Below are positions 34,110-42,934 of a stretch of 64,000 bases of DNA, in pieces. The stretch is from Streptomyces sp. NBC_01216 (GTDB lineage Bacteria; Actinomycetota; Actinomycetes; Streptomycetales; Streptomycetaceae). The first letter of the stretch is position 1; the number at the start of each line of letters is the position of its first letter. The notes beneath the pieces were generated by a model. That model worked only from the letters and a program-made list of their open reading frames with translations. It did not search any database and was not told the origin of the DNA. A program made the translations under genes and the position numbers. The stretch spans positions 5,270,001 to 5,334,000 of the forward strand of contig NZ_CP108677.1 of NCBI RefSeq assembly GCF_035994945.1, written 5' to 3'.

Positions 34110-35602
34110 TGACGGCCAGGGAACTGATCGTCGAGGCCGACGGCGGCTCCCGGGGCAACCCGGGTCCCGCCGGTTACGGCGCGGTGGTCCTGGACCCGGC
34201 GACGGGGGAGACCCTCGCGGAGACGGCCGAGTACATCGGCGTCGCCACGAACAACGTCGCCGAGTACAAGGGCCTGATCGCCGGTCTGAAGGCGGCCCGC
34301 GCGCTGTTCCCCGACGCGGCCGTCCATGTCCGGATGGACTCCAAGCTGGTCGTCGAGCAGATGTCCGGCCGCTGGAAGATCAAGCACCCCGACATGAAGC
34401 CGCTCGCGGCGGAGGCCGCCAGGGTCCTCCCGGCGGACCGGGTCCGCTACGAGTGGATTCCGCGCGAGCGCAACAAGCACGCCGACCGCCTCGCGAACGA
34501 GGCGATGGACGCGGGCAGACAGGGCCGCCAGTGGGAGCCGTCGGCGTCCGCGGCGGCTCTGGAGGCCCGCGCCGCGACGTCCGCCCGGACCGCCCCGGCA
34601 CCGCCGGGGCCCCCGGGCGACGCGGCGGCGGGCGCGGCCCGCGCCCGCGCCGCACTCGCGGGCGCCGGAACCGAGGGGACCGCCGGCGCGGCTTCCCGGA
34701 CCACCACGGCCGGCCCGACGCGCGCGCCCCGGACCGACGACGCCCTCTTCGCCGCGGACGAGGCCGTCGCGGCCCAGGCCCGCGCCGCACTGACCGCGGC
34801 GGGCGCGTCGCGGCCCGCGACCGCGGCGCCCGGACCGTCCGAGCCCGAACTCTCGGCGCAGAGCGGCGACTTCGAGGCCGAGGCGGGTACCGAGGGGCGC
34901 GTCGGCCACGGCACGCGGAGCGGTCCGCACGCCACCGCCGACGAGGCGCCCGCACAGGGCTGGACCGCTCCGGACATGGGTACGCCCGCCACCTTCGTCC
35001 TGCTGCGCCACGGCGAGACCGCGCTCACCCCCGAGAAGCGGTTCTCCGGGAGCGGCGGCACCGACCCCGAACTGTCGGCCGCCGGACTGCGCCAGGCCGA
35101 AGCCGTCGCCGCGGCGCTCGCGGCACGCGGCACGATCCAGGAGATCGTCAGCTCGCCGCTCAGGCGCTGCCGTCGCACCGCCGAAACCGTCGCGGCCCGC
35201 CTCGGTCTCGACGTGCGGATCGAAGAGGGCCTGCGCGAGACGGACTTCGGGGCGTGGGAAGGACTGACCTTCGCCGAGGTGCGCGAGCGGCACCCCGAGG
35301 ACCTCGACGCCTGGCTCGCCTCGCCCAAGGCCGCGCCGACCGGCGGGGGAGAGAGCTTCGCCACCGTCGCGCGCCGCGTCGCCACCACCCGGGATCGGCT
35401 GACGGCCGCGTACACGGGCCGCACGGTCCTCCTCGTCACGCACGTCACACCGATCAAGACCCTGGTCCGGCTGGCCCTCGGCGCCCCGCCGGAATCCCTG
35501 TTCCGGATGGAGCTGTCGGCCGCTTCCCTGTCGGCGGTCGCCTACTACGCGGACGGCAACGCGTCCGTACGGCTCCTGAACGACACCGCGCACCTGAGGT
35601 GA
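34109..35602 (+). CDS. bifunctional RNase H / histidine-phosphatase-like acid phosphatase
   Basis: The 497-residue protein starts at ATG 34109, overlapping the previous stop (TAATG). The N-terminal RNase HI domain (1-135) has EADGGSRGNPGPAGYG, the Glu of NNVAEYKGLIAGL and the Asp of VRMDSKLVVEQM. An Ala/Arg-rich linker of about 150 residues follows. The C-terminal phosphoglycerate-mutase-like domain has FVLLRHGETALTPEKRFSG (near 293) and LLVTHVTPIKTL (near 448). It matches Rv2228c (RNase H plus CobC-like phosphatase). It would degrade RNA in RNA-DNA hybrids, and the phosphatase part may act in cobalamin synthesis. Confidence 0.93.
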   Translation: MTARELIVEADGGSRGNPGPAGYGAVVLDPATGETLAETAEYIGVATNNVAEYKGLIAGLKAARALFPDAAVHVRMDSKLVVEQMSGRWKIKHPDMKPLAAEAARVLPADRVRYEWIPRERNKHADRLANEAMDAGRQGRQWEPSASAAALEARAATSARTAPAPPGPPGDAAAGAARARAALAGAGTEGTAGAASRTTTAGPTRAPRTDDALFAADEAVAAQARAALTAAGASRPATAAPGPSEPELSAQSGDFEAEAGTEGRVGHGTRSGPHATADEAPAQGWTAPDMGTPATFVLLRHGETALTPEKRFSGSGGTDPELSAAGLRQAEAVAAALAARGTIQEIVSSPLRRCRRTAETVAARLGLDVRIEEGLRETDFGAWEGLTFAEVRERHPEDLDAWLASPKAAPTGGGESFATVARRVATTRDRLTAAYTGRTVLLVTHVTPIKTLVRLALGAPPESLFRMELSAASLSAVAYYADGNASVRLLNDTAHLR

Positions 35603-35675
35603 CCGACGACGGGGCGCCGGCAAGGGGGAGGAAAACACCTGGCCCCGCACCGCCGTCCCGTCGCACCATCGAACC

Positions 35676-36482
35676 ATGACCTGGCACTTCACCCGGGACG
35701 CCGGGGCGTTCCGTACCGCCGCCGGCGACCGTCTGGCCGCCGCTCCCGCCCGCCACACCACCGTGCTCACGCTCGCCGACGGCGCCGCGCTCCTCGGCTG
35801 GTGGACCGAGCCCGACGGCGCCGTCACCGGCACCTGCGTGCTCGCCGCGCCCGATGTGCCGGTACTCGGGGTGATGGCGCGGCCCGCGGCCCGCGCCCTC
35901 GCTCGCACCCTCCCCGGCGTCGACGCCGTGACGGGCGTACGCGGCGAGACGGACACCTGCGGGACGTTCGCCCGGCAGCTGGGCCGCTCGTGGAGGACGA
36001 CCCGCCGGATGCGGCTCTTCCGGCTCGGCGAACCGACCCCGCCGTGCCCGCCGCCCCCCGGCAGGGCGCGCCCGGCGACCGCCGAGGACGTGCCCCTCGC
36101 CGTGGCGTGGACGCGGGACTTCGCCCGCGGCGTCGGCGAGCCCCCCGGCGACGACCACACTCCGCAGATCTCGGCCCGCGTCGCCGACGGCCGCCTGTAC
36201 CTCTGGGAGGACGAGGGCGTCCCCGTGTCGATGGCGGGCCTCTCCCCGACTCTGGCCGGCCAGGCGCGGGTCTCGCTCGTCTACACACCTCCGGAGCGGC
36301 GCGGACGGGGCTACGCGGGAGCCGTCACCAGCACGGTCGGGCGTGTGGCGGCCGATGCGGGCGCCGCACACGTCCTGCTCTTCACGGACCTGGCCAATCC
36401 GACGAGCAACGCCCTCTACCCGCGGCTCGGCTACCGCCCGGTGTGCGACCACGCGGCGCTCTCGTTCACGGCCGGCCCCTGA
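35676..36482 (+). CDS. GNAT-family N-acetyltransferase
   Basis: The 268-residue protein has an N-terminal GNAT-like half (1-120) of low conservation. The C-terminal GNAT domain has the acetyl-CoA loop VYTPPERRGRGYAGAVTSTV near residue 205 and LFTDLANPTSNALYPRLGYR near 235. It would acetylate an amine or protein N-terminus with acetyl-CoA. The substrate is unknown. It lies 73 bases after the RNase H gene with its own start region. The gap to the convergent aldolase gene holds a 24-bp tandem repeat. Confidence 0.88.
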   Translation: MTWHFTRDAGAFRTAAGDRLAAAPARHTTVLTLADGAALLGWWTEPDGAVTGTCVLAAPDVPVLGVMARPAARALARTLPGVDAVTGVRGETDTCGTFARQLGRSWRTTRRMRLFRLGEPTPPCPPPPGRARPATAEDVPLAVAWTRDFARGVGEPPGDDHTPQISARVADGRLYLWEDEGVPVSMAGLSPTLAGQARVSLVYTPPERRGRGYAGAVTSTVGRVAADAGAAHVLLFTDLANPTSNALYPRLGYRPVCDHAALSFTAGP

Positions 36483-36529
36483 CCGCGCCGCCGCCGGCCG
36501 TCCCGGGCCGGCGCCCCTCTCCGCGCCGC

Positions 36530-36597
36530 GCCGGCGACCGCACCCCGGCGCGGGCCGGCGACCGCACCCCGGCGCGGGCCGGCGACCGCCTCCCGGG
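36530..36597 (+). repeat. 24-bp tandem repeat, 2.8 copies
   Basis: GCCGGCGACCGCACCCCGGC plus GCGG repeats at 36530 and 36554, with a third partial copy at 36578. It lies between the convergent GNAT and KDPG aldolase genes. It is probably non-functional, but variable number could aid strain typing. Confidence 0.8.
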
Positions 36598-36636
36598 ACG
36601 TCGAGAGGTGCCTTCGGCCGGCCGCTCCGAGGGGGC

Positions 36637-37275
36637 TCAGTGGTCCGGAGCCGGGCGCAGCACGGCCGCCCGACGCGCCAGTGACTCCACCCGCGCCCAG
36701 TCGCGGTCCGCGAGCGCGCCGGGCGGCAGCATCCAGGTGCCGCCGACACAGCCGACGTTCGGCAGAGCGAGATAGGACGGCGCGGACGTGACCGAGATCC
36801 CGCCGGTCGGGCAGAAGCGGGCCTGCGGCAACGGCCCGGCCAGCGACCGCAGGTACGGGACGCCACCGGCCGCCTCCGCGGGGAAGAACTTCATCTCCCG
36901 GACGCCGTGCTCCAGCAGTGCCACGACCTCCGAGGCCGTGGAGACGCCCGGCAGGAAGGGCACGCCCGACCCCCGCAGGGCGTCGAGCAGGCTCGCCGTC
37001 CAGCCGGGGCTCACGAGGAAGCCCGCCCCCGCGCCGACGGCCGCCGTGACGTCGGCCGCCGTGACGACGGTGCCCGCTCCGACGACGGCCTCCGGCACCT
37101 CGGCGGCGATGGCCCGGACGGCGTCCAGTGCCGCCGGGGTCCGCAGGGTCACCTCGATCAGCGGCAGTCCGCCCGCCACCAGGGCGCGGGCCAGCGGAAC
37201 GGCGTCGGCGACGTCCTCGATCACGAGGACCGGGACGACGGGGGTATCGGGTGCGAGGCCGAACACGCTCTCCAT
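36637..37275 (-). CDS. 2-keto-3-deoxy-6-phosphogluconate (KDPG/KHG) aldolase
   Basis: The 212-residue TIM-barrel protein has the family pattern: GGLPLIEVTLRTPAALDA near residue 34 (catalytic Glu), VVGAGTVVTAADV near 65, FLPGVSTASE near 105, the Schiff-base lysine in REMKFFPAEAAGG near 128 and FCPTGGIS near 150. It cleaves KDPG to pyruvate and glyceraldehyde-3-phosphate, or keto-hydroxyglutarate. It stands alone, without kinase or dehydratase neighbours. ATG 37275 fits the usual family length. Confidence 0.92.
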   Translation of the reverse strand: MESVFGLAPDTPVVPVLVIEDVADAVPLARALVAGGLPLIEVTLRTPAALDAVRAIAAEVPEAVVGAGTVVTAADVTAAVGAGAGFLVSPGWTASLLDALRGSGVPFLPGVSTASEVVALLEHGVREMKFFPAEAAGGVPYLRSLAGPLPQARFCPTGGISVTSAPSYLALPNVGCVGGTWMLPPGALADRDWARVESLARRAAVLRPAPDH

Positions 37276-37469
37276 GCGCTCATCGTGCCGACGCCGGGTG
37301 AGCCGCGCAACGATCGTTGCGCAGAACGCAACGCCCTGTCCGTCTCCGCGTCCTCGCATCTCCGTTCTCCGCCCCTCCGCCCGCTGCCCGTCCGCGCCGC
37401 CCGACGGAGTGCGAGGCGGAGCGCGAGACGGCGATCGACGCCGAGGAGGGAGGGCCCGTGGACGGCCGT

Positions 37470-37490
37470 CCGGACGCGAGAGCCGTCCGG
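37470..37490 (-). terminator. hairpin after the YaaA-like gene
   Basis: CCGGACG (37470-37476) and CGTCCGG (37484-37490) form a compact stem eight bases after the stop of the leftward gene at 37498. Further flanking complementarity extends it. No T-run follows. Confidence 0.55.
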
Positions 37491-37497
37491 CCCGCCC

Positions 37498-38262
37498 TCA
37501 GTGGACCTCGTCCACCAGCACGTCCAGCGTCCCCGGCTTCCCCTCCTCGACGACGTACCCCAGCTCGCGCAGCGTCCCGGCCAGTTCCGCCCGCCCCCTC
37601 GGGCGGGCCCCGGCCTCCAGGAGACTGCGGACGATCCGCCCCTTCGTCGCCTTGTTGAAGTGACTGACGACCTTCCGCGTCGGCGCGTGGAGCACCCGCA
37701 CCGTCGTGGTCCGCGCCGCCGCCTCGCCCTTCGGCTTCCAGGCCGAGGCGTACGCCGACGACCGCAGGTCGAGTACCAGACCGTCGCCGGCGGCCTCCGG
37801 CATGACGGTGGCCATCGCTCCGCGCCAGTGGGCGCCCAGCGCCCCGAGGCCCGGCAGCCTCACCCCCATCGAGCAGCGGTAGGACGGAATCCGGTCGTCC
37901 ACCCGGACCGCGCCCCACAGCCCGGAGAACACGAGCAGCGACTGCCGGGCCCGCTTGCGGGCCGCGGCGTCGAGCGTCGCCAGGCCGAGCGCGTCGTACA
38001 GCACCCCCGTGTAGATCTCCCCGGCCGGCCGGGCTCCCGCCGTCAGCAGCCCGGCGTTCTTGGCGACCTCGCCGCGCAGACCCTCGCTCAGGCCCAGTAC
38101 CTCCCGCGCCTTCTCCTCGTCGCCGGCGCACAGCTCGACCAGTTCGTCCAGGACCGCCGCCCGCGCCCCGGCCAGGCCGGGCAGCGACAACGACTCCGGC
38201 TTGAGCGGCGCCCCGCGGCCCGAGGAAGCCTTTCCTTCGGAGGGCGGCAACAGCACGAGCAC
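37498..38262 (-). CDS. YaaA-family (DUF328) peroxide-stress protein
   Basis: The 254-residue protein begins VLVLLPPSEGKASSGRGAPL, the hallmark of YaaA, and contains ARPAGEIYTGVLYDALGL near 77 and VVSHFNKATKGRIVRSL near 190. YaaA in E. coli limits iron-driven oxidative damage, and the family has a DNA-binding-like fold. GTG 38262 has AAGGAGAA six bases upstream. It is monocistronic, divergent from the RNB ribonuclease gene, and followed by a hairpin. Confidence 0.9.
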   Translation of the reverse strand: MLVLLPPSEGKASSGRGAPLKPESLSLPGLAGARAAVLDELVELCAGDEEKAREVLGLSEGLRGEVAKNAGLLTAGARPAGEIYTGVLYDALGLATLDAAARKRARQSLLVFSGLWGAVRVDDRIPSYRCSMGVRLPGLGALGAHWRGAMATVMPEAAGDGLVLDLRSSAYASAWKPKGEAAARTTTVRVLHAPTRKVVSHFNKATKGRIVRSLLEAGARPRGRAELAGTLRELGYVVEEGKPGTLDVLVDEVH

Positions 38263-38477
38263 GGCGGTTCTCCTTCGTACGTACGGGGTGGGGGTGCCCC
38301 GGCCGTTCAGCCTACAAAGCCGACAGCCCCCGCCCGTCCCGCGCCCGGCCGGGAGGGGGGACACCGCCCGCATCGCCTCCCGCGGCACCGCGGAGGCGCA
38401 CCTCGGTCCCGCCCGCCGGCCCGGCCAGGACCGCACGCCGACGTGCCGGGGCCCGTACGCCGCCCTACGCTCGGTCC

Positions 38478-39920
38478 ATGCCCCGCCGCCACATCCATGT
38501 GACCGGCGCAGCCGAGGCTCCGCTGCGGGCCGCCCTGCGCGCACTCCGTACCGAGCTCGCGACCCCGGACGCCTTCCCGCCGGCCGTCCTCGCCGAGGCG
38601 GAGCTGGCCGCCACGTCCCCCCGGCTCCCCGGTCGCGACGCCACCGACATTCCCTTCCTCACGATCGACCCACCGGGCTCCACCGATCTCGACCAGGCCA
38701 TGCACCTGGCCCGGCGCGCGGACGGCGGCTACCGCGTCCACTACGCCATCGCCGACGTCGCCGCCTTCGTCGCCCCCGGCTCCCTCCTCGACGCCGAGGC
38801 ACACCGCCGCGTCCTCACCCTCTACTTCCCCGACGGCAGGGTGCCGCTGTACCCGCCCGTGCTCTCCGAGGGGGCCGCCAGCCTGCTGCCCGGCGCCCCA
38901 CGCCCCGCGCTGCTGTGGCGGATCGACCTCGACGCCGAGGGCCGGCGCGTCGCCACCGACGTGCGCCGTGCCCTCGTCCGGAGCCGTGCCAGGCTCGACT
39001 ACGCGGAGGTACAGCACCGGATCGACTCGGGGACGGCGGAGGAACCCCTGGCCCTGCTCCGCGACATCGGGCGGCTGCGCGAAGCCCTCGAGGCCGAGCG
39101 TGGCGGCGTCTCCCTCCGCGTGCCCGAACAGGAGATCGTCGAGCGGGACCACACCTACACCCTCGCCTACCGTGCCCCGCTGCCCGCGGACGGCTGGAAC
39201 GCCCAGATCTCCCTGCTCACCGGCATGGCCGCGGCCGACCTCATGACAGCGGCCGGCACCGGAATCCTGCGCACCCTCCCCACCGCCCCCGACGGCGCCG
39301 TCGCCCGGCTGCGCCGCTCCGCGCACGCCCTCGGGGTCGACTGGCCGCACCACGTCTCGTACGCGGACGTCGTCCGCTCCGCCGACCCCTCCGACCCCCG
39401 CCAGGCGGCCTTCCTCCAGGACTGCACCACCCTCCTGCGCGGCGCCGGCTACACCGTCTTCACCGACGGCAAGGTGCCGACCCCTGCGGTCCACGCGGCG
39501 GTCGCGGACGAGTACACCCACTGCACCGCGCCGCTGCGCCGGCTGGTCGACCGGTTCGCGGGGGAACTGTGCGTGGCGGCCGTCGCGGGGGAGGAGCCGC
39601 CGGAGTGGGTACGGTCCGCCCTGCCCGGCCTTCCGGACCGGATGGCGGCGGGTTCGCGGCGTGCCAACACCGTCGAGCGCGAGTCCGTCGACATCGTCGA
39701 GGCCGCCCTGCTGTCGGGACGGGTCGGCGAGGTCTTCGACGCCTGTGTGATCGACGTGAAGGAGAACGAACCCGCCGTCGGCACCGTGCACCTGGAGGAC
39801 CCGGCGGTGGTGGCCCGGATCGAGGGTGGCGAGGCCGCGCTCCCGTTGGGCGAACGGCTGCGGGTCAGACTGACGGAGGCGGAGCCGGGAGCCGCGAAGG
39901 CGCGGTTCGCGCCCGCCTAG
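38478..39920 (+). CDS. RNB-domain ribonuclease (RNase II/R family)
   Basis: The 480-residue protein is an RNB exoribonuclease catalytic domain. The magnesium-binding signature TIDPPGSTDLDQAMHLA lies near residue 63. HYAIADVAAFVAPG follows near 89, then LYFPDGRVPLYPPVLSEGAA near 115 and YTHCTAPLRRLVDRF near 345. The short N-terminal region lacks full cold-shock domains and only a small S1-like tail remains, as in the compact actinobacterial group. It would degrade RNA 3' to 5'. It stands alone. Confidence 0.93.
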   Translation: MPRRHIHVTGAAEAPLRAALRALRTELATPDAFPPAVLAEAELAATSPRLPGRDATDIPFLTIDPPGSTDLDQAMHLARRADGGYRVHYAIADVAAFVAPGSLLDAEAHRRVLTLYFPDGRVPLYPPVLSEGAASLLPGAPRPALLWRIDLDAEGRRVATDVRRALVRSRARLDYAEVQHRIDSGTAEEPLALLRDIGRLREALEAERGGVSLRVPEQEIVERDHTYTLAYRAPLPADGWNAQISLLTGMAAADLMTAAGTGILRTLPTAPDGAVARLRRSAHALGVDWPHHVSYADVVRSADPSDPRQAAFLQDCTTLLRGAGYTVFTDGKVPTPAVHAAVADEYTHCTAPLRRLVDRFAGELCVAAVAGEEPPEWVRSALPGLPDRMAAGSRRANTVERESVDIVEAALLSGRVGEVFDACVIDVKENEPAVGTVHLEDPAVVARIEGGEAALPLGERLRVRLTEAEPGAAKARFAPA

Positions 39921-40055
39921 CTGTGCTGTCCCGTGAGGTCGGGGACGCGCCTGCCGGCCGACGCCCCGCACGGCGCCCCGGCCGGGAGGTCCGCGCACCC
40001 TCCCCGCGCGTGCCTCGACCCGGCCCTCGGGGGTCCGGCCCGCTGGTGTGTGGGG

Positions 40056-41051
40056 CTATACGCCGGGTACCTCCCGCTCACGTGCCCGCGCGAGGGCGTC
40101 CCCCAGCGCGCGGGCGAGCGCGCGGGCGTCGTCGGCGTGGCAGCGCACGATCCGTACCGGCCGGGGCGCACCGAACAACCGGGGCGCGTCGACCGGGTCG
40201 GTCAGCTCGAAGGTCAGGGAGGTCTGCGAACCGACGGCGAGATTCAGCTCCCCCTCGGCCCGCTCGTGCGTGAAGAGCGTTTCGTGCCGGACGGCCGCGA
40301 TCCTCTCCAGCGGGACCCGCAGGTCGACGTGCGCGGCCTGGCGCAGCCGCAGGTGGTCGGAGGTGAGGATGTGCGGCCGGGTCACGGAGGCCGCGTGCAG
40401 GCCGAGGACGAACGCCACGGTGTACACGTCGAGGACGAGCACCGCGGCGTGGATCTTCGGCCAGTCGGCGAGCAGGTACGACATGCCGACGGTCTCGACG
40501 AGGCACACGAAGGCGAAGCCGTACATGAGGGCGGCCTGGTCCCTGGCGTGCGAGAAGGGCACGTCCCCCGCGCCGACGCCGGTCCTGCGGCGCGCGACCC
40601 ACAGGCCGAGGCTCGACAGCAGCCGCAGCTCGTGGCCCACGAGCCGGAGGACCGGAGCGGGCACGAGCACGGCGAGCGCGCCCCACGAGGAGAGGCCGCG
40701 CCGCCGCAACCCTAGGAAGGCCCCGGCGCCGGCGGCCGACAGCACCAGGGCGGCGGCCTCGGCGACGAGGAGCAGGGGCTCGGGTATCCGCACGCCCGCG
40801 ACGAGACAGACGGCGAGCGCGATCTCGGCGGCCGGCACCGTGCAGCCGACGGCCCGGAGCAAGCGGATTCCGGCACCCCGGGGGAGGGGCGGGACGGGGT
40901 GGCCTTCCGCGGCGGAGCGGAGGGAGCCGGGAGAGCCAGGACGGAGGGCGTCGGTCGCGTCGGTCACGCCCGCGGCGGCGGGAACCGGCGCGGTGGCGCC
41001 ACCGCGCCGATTCCCGCTTGGCGCGGTCTCCTCGCGCGGGGGCCGGCTCAC
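40056..41051 (-). CDS. membrane protein of unknown function, coupled to MerR
   Basis: The 331-residue protein has a disordered N-terminus, about five hydrophobic helices between 65 and 215, and a cytoplasmic C-terminal domain of about 110 residues (VPLERIAAVRHETLFTHERA). The GTG start at 41051 overlaps the stop of the MerR gene (GTGA), so both are made from one transcript. I do not recognise the family. Coupling suggests it is the target or sensor partner of the MerR regulator. Confidence 0.75.
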   Translation of the reverse strand: MSRPPREETAPSGNRRGGATAPVPAAAGVTDATDALRPGSPGSLRSAAEGHPVPPLPRGAGIRLLRAVGCTVPAAEIALAVCLVAGVRIPEPLLLVAEAAALVLSAAGAGAFLGLRRRGLSSWGALAVLVPAPVLRLVGHELRLLSSLGLWVARRRTGVGAGDVPFSHARDQAALMYGFAFVCLVETVGMSYLLADWPKIHAAVLVLDVYTVAFVLGLHAASVTRPHILTSDHLRLRQAAHVDLRVPLERIAAVRHETLFTHERAEGELNLAVGSQTSLTFELTDPVDAPRLFGAPRPVRIVRCHADDARALARALGDALARAREREVPGV

Positions 41052-41866
41052 GCCGCACGCTCCCGGACGAGCCGGAGCGCGTGACGCACGGCGGCGGTCT
41101 GCGCCTCGGAGAAGGCTGCGAAGAAGGCGTCCGGTACCTGTCCGTCCTGTCCGTCCTGTCCGTCCTGTCCATCCCGTGCGTCCCGTGCGTCCCGTGCGTT
41201 CCGTGTGTCCCGGCCGTCCATGGCGGCCACCACCGTGTCGGGAAGGCAGTCGGCGAGGGCCCGGCCCGCCTCGGCCACCCGGGGATCGCCCGCGGTCGCC
41301 TCGGCCAGCGCGTCGAGCCGCGCGTACACGTCATGGACGCGTTCCCGTACCCCCGGTGCCTCCGTCAGGTCCCGCATCGCGCCGAACAGCCGGGCTCGTT
41401 CCTGCTCGGGCGCCACGGCCTCCAGCAGATCGAGCAGGTCCCGGTCCAGGGCCGCCGCCGGGGACGCGGGCAGCTCGCCCATGCCGGCGAGCAGCCCGGC
41501 CAGCTCCACCGAGAACGGGCCCTCCGCCGTCACCCGGCCGGCCCGCGCCTCGGTGAGCAGCGCGCCGAGGCGCGTCCGCCGCTCCCTGATCACCGCCTCC
41601 TGCCGCCCGAGATCGGCGTCCAGCTCCTCCAGGACCTCCACCAGCTCCCGCCCGGCGTCGTCCGCGAGGACGCCCTTCACCTCGTCGAGCCCGAGGCCGA
41701 GTTCGGCCAGCCGCCGGATCCGTGCGAGCAGCACGGCGTCCCGGATGTCGTACTTCCGGTAGCCGTTGGCCCGCCGGGCGGGCTCGGGCAGCAGCCCGAG
41801 ACGGTGGTAGTGCCGCACGGCCCGCGGGGTGACCCCGGCGAGCGCGGCGATCTCGCCGATTCGCAT
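41048..41866 (-). CDS. MerR-family regulator with tandem-repeat region
   Basis: The 272-residue protein starts MRIGEIAALAGVTPRAVRHY, a canonical MerR winged helix, with RRANGYRKYDIRDAVLL as the wing, and then a long helix to about 115. The rest is an Ala/Leu/Glu-rich effector region. Near residues 218-243 it contains a hydrophilic run of RDA/DGQ tripeptides encoded by a 9-bp tandem repeat (41137-41208). No metal-binding cysteines are seen, so a small-molecule or drug signal is likelier. It is followed by the coupled membrane-protein gene. Confidence 0.9.
   Translation of the reverse strand: MRIGEIAALAGVTPRAVRHYHRLGLLPEPARRANGYRKYDIRDAVLLARIRRLAELGLGLDEVKGVLADDAGRELVEVLEELDADLGRQEAVIRERRTRLGALLTEARAGRVTAEGPFSVELAGLLAGMGELPASPAAALDRDLLDLLEAVAPEQERARLFGAMRDLTEAPGVRERVHDVYARLDALAEATAGDPRVAEAGRALADCLPDTVVAAMDGRDTRNARDARDARDGQDGQDGQDGQVPDAFFAAFSEAQTAAVRHALRLVRERAA
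41137..41208 (+). repeat. 9-bp tandem repeat, eight units, inside the MerR gene
   Basis: Four units near CCTGTCCGT are followed by three CCCGTGCGT units and one TCCGTGTGT. The period is a multiple of three, so copy-number changes keep the frame and only lengthen or shorten a polar linker in the regulator. Confidence 0.9.
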
Positions 41867-42024
41867 GAGCCCAGTACAAACCCTGACGCTGCGACAAGGT
41901 CAAGCGCGGCCCGCGACGCCGGGCCGCTCCGCCGCCGACCCCGCCGGGCCCTCCCCAGGGTCCTCGGAGCCGGCGCGCCGGGACGGCCCGGCCCCGGCGG
42001 ATCGGCGGGTAGCATGGTCGCCAC

Positions 42025-42437
42025 GGCAGACGAGCCGGGCGGGCGGCCGCGTGGGGATCCTCGGATCCTCCCGAGGAACGTCCGGGCTCCACAGAGCAGG
42101 GTGATGGCTAACGGCCACCCGGGGTGACCCGCGGGACAGTGCCACAGAAAACAGACCGCCGGGGGCCTCGGTCCCCGGTAAGGGTGAAACGGTGGTGTAA
42201 GAGACCACCAGCGCCTGAGGTGACTCAGGCGGCTAGGTAAACCCCACCCGGAGCAAGGTCAAGAGGGGCCGCTTGGCGACAGGCGGCTCTGCGCGGACGT
42301 TCGAGGGCTGCTCGCCCGAGTCCGCGGGTAGACCGCACGAGACCGGCGGCAACGCCGGTCCTAGATGGATGGCCGTCACCCCGACGACCGCGAGGTCCCG
42401 GGGGACAGAACCCGGCGTACAGCCCGACTCGTCTGCC
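42025..42437 (+). ncRNA. rnpB: RNase P RNA (type A)
   Basis: The conserved cores are present in order: GAGGAACGTCCGGGCTCCAC (42073-42092) with AGAGCAGGGTGATGGCTAAC, then ACAGTGCCACAGAAAACAGA, AAGGGTGAAACGGTGGTGTA and AGACCGCACG. The ends GGCAGACGAGCCGGGC (42025) and GCCCGACTCGTCTGCC (42422-42437) pair to close helix P1. It processes the 5' ends of pre-tRNAs with RnpA. TAGCAT at 42010-42015 is a plausible -10 box. No protein is encoded here. Confidence 0.97.
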
Positions 42438-42457
42438 GCCACCTGCGGCTTTGCCTC

Positions 42458-42493
42458 GGAAAGGGCCTCTGACCTGCGTCGGAGGCCCTTTCC
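42458..42493 (+). terminator. rnpB terminator hairpin
   Basis: GGAAAGGGCCTC (42458-42469) pairs perfectly with GAGGCCCTTTCC (42482-42493), followed by GGTCTTTCGGG. It begins 20 bases after the RNase P RNA 3' end. Confidence 0.85.
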
Positions 42494-42525
42494 GGTCTTT
42501 CGGGGGCTTGCCGCGTTAGGCGGCC

Positions 42526-42578
42526 GAAAGTCCCTCGAAAGTCCCTCGGACAGCACTGAAAGTCCCTGAAAAGTCCCT
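42526..42578 (+). repeat. four direct repeats of (G)AAAGTCCCT
   Basis: GAAAGTCCCT occurs at 42526, 42537 and 42558, and as GAAAAGTCCCT at 42568. Spacing is 11, 21 and 10-11 bases, close to helical turns, so they could be iterated protein binding sites. They lie just past the rnpB terminator at the left border of the accessory region. Confidence 0.6.
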
Positions 42579-42684
42579 GGAACGGAGGGGCGGGCGAGGC
42601 CTCTGAGCTGGGTGTTCGCGACAGCCGTCGAAGCGTGACGCTGACGTCGCGGACCTCGGGGTGATCTTGGACAGGAGGGATTAC

Positions 42685-42792
42685 GTGGCCTCGACGTTGT
42701 CGGTCGTGGCGGTCCGTGCGGCCACCACCCAAGGTTCCTTGAACGTCTGGCGCGGTGACTACCGATGCCGGATGTACGCAGTCCGGCAATGA
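42685..42792 (+). CDS. possible 35-residue small protein
   Basis: A GTG at 42685 with AGGAGGG five bases upstream opens a 35-codon frame (starts VASTLSVVAVRAATTQG, ends RCRMYAVRQ). The good binding site is the only support. There is no known family. The surrounding 440 bases between the rnpB terminator and the large gene at 42935 hold no other gene. Confidence 0.3.
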   Translation: MASTLSVVAVRAATTQGSLNVWRGDYRCRMYAVRQ

Positions 42793-42934
42793 CCTTACGG
42801 AACTGGTCGGCGAACTGGCGGCCCGTTCCGCTGTGCATGAAGATGCGGCGCCCAGTGCGCCTGCACACGGTAATTTGAAGCGAGTTTCGGACACCGGCTT
42901 TCTACGCTGACGTACTCGGGAGAACGGGGGCAAG

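Noticed and set aside
36530..42578. Possible CRISPR arrays at the tandem or iterated repeats
   Set aside because: Units are 9-24 bases without unique spacers of regular length and no cas genes are present.
42025..42868. Open frames within and after rnpB on both strands
   Set aside because: They lie in the structured RNase P RNA and its terminator and have no protein-like features.
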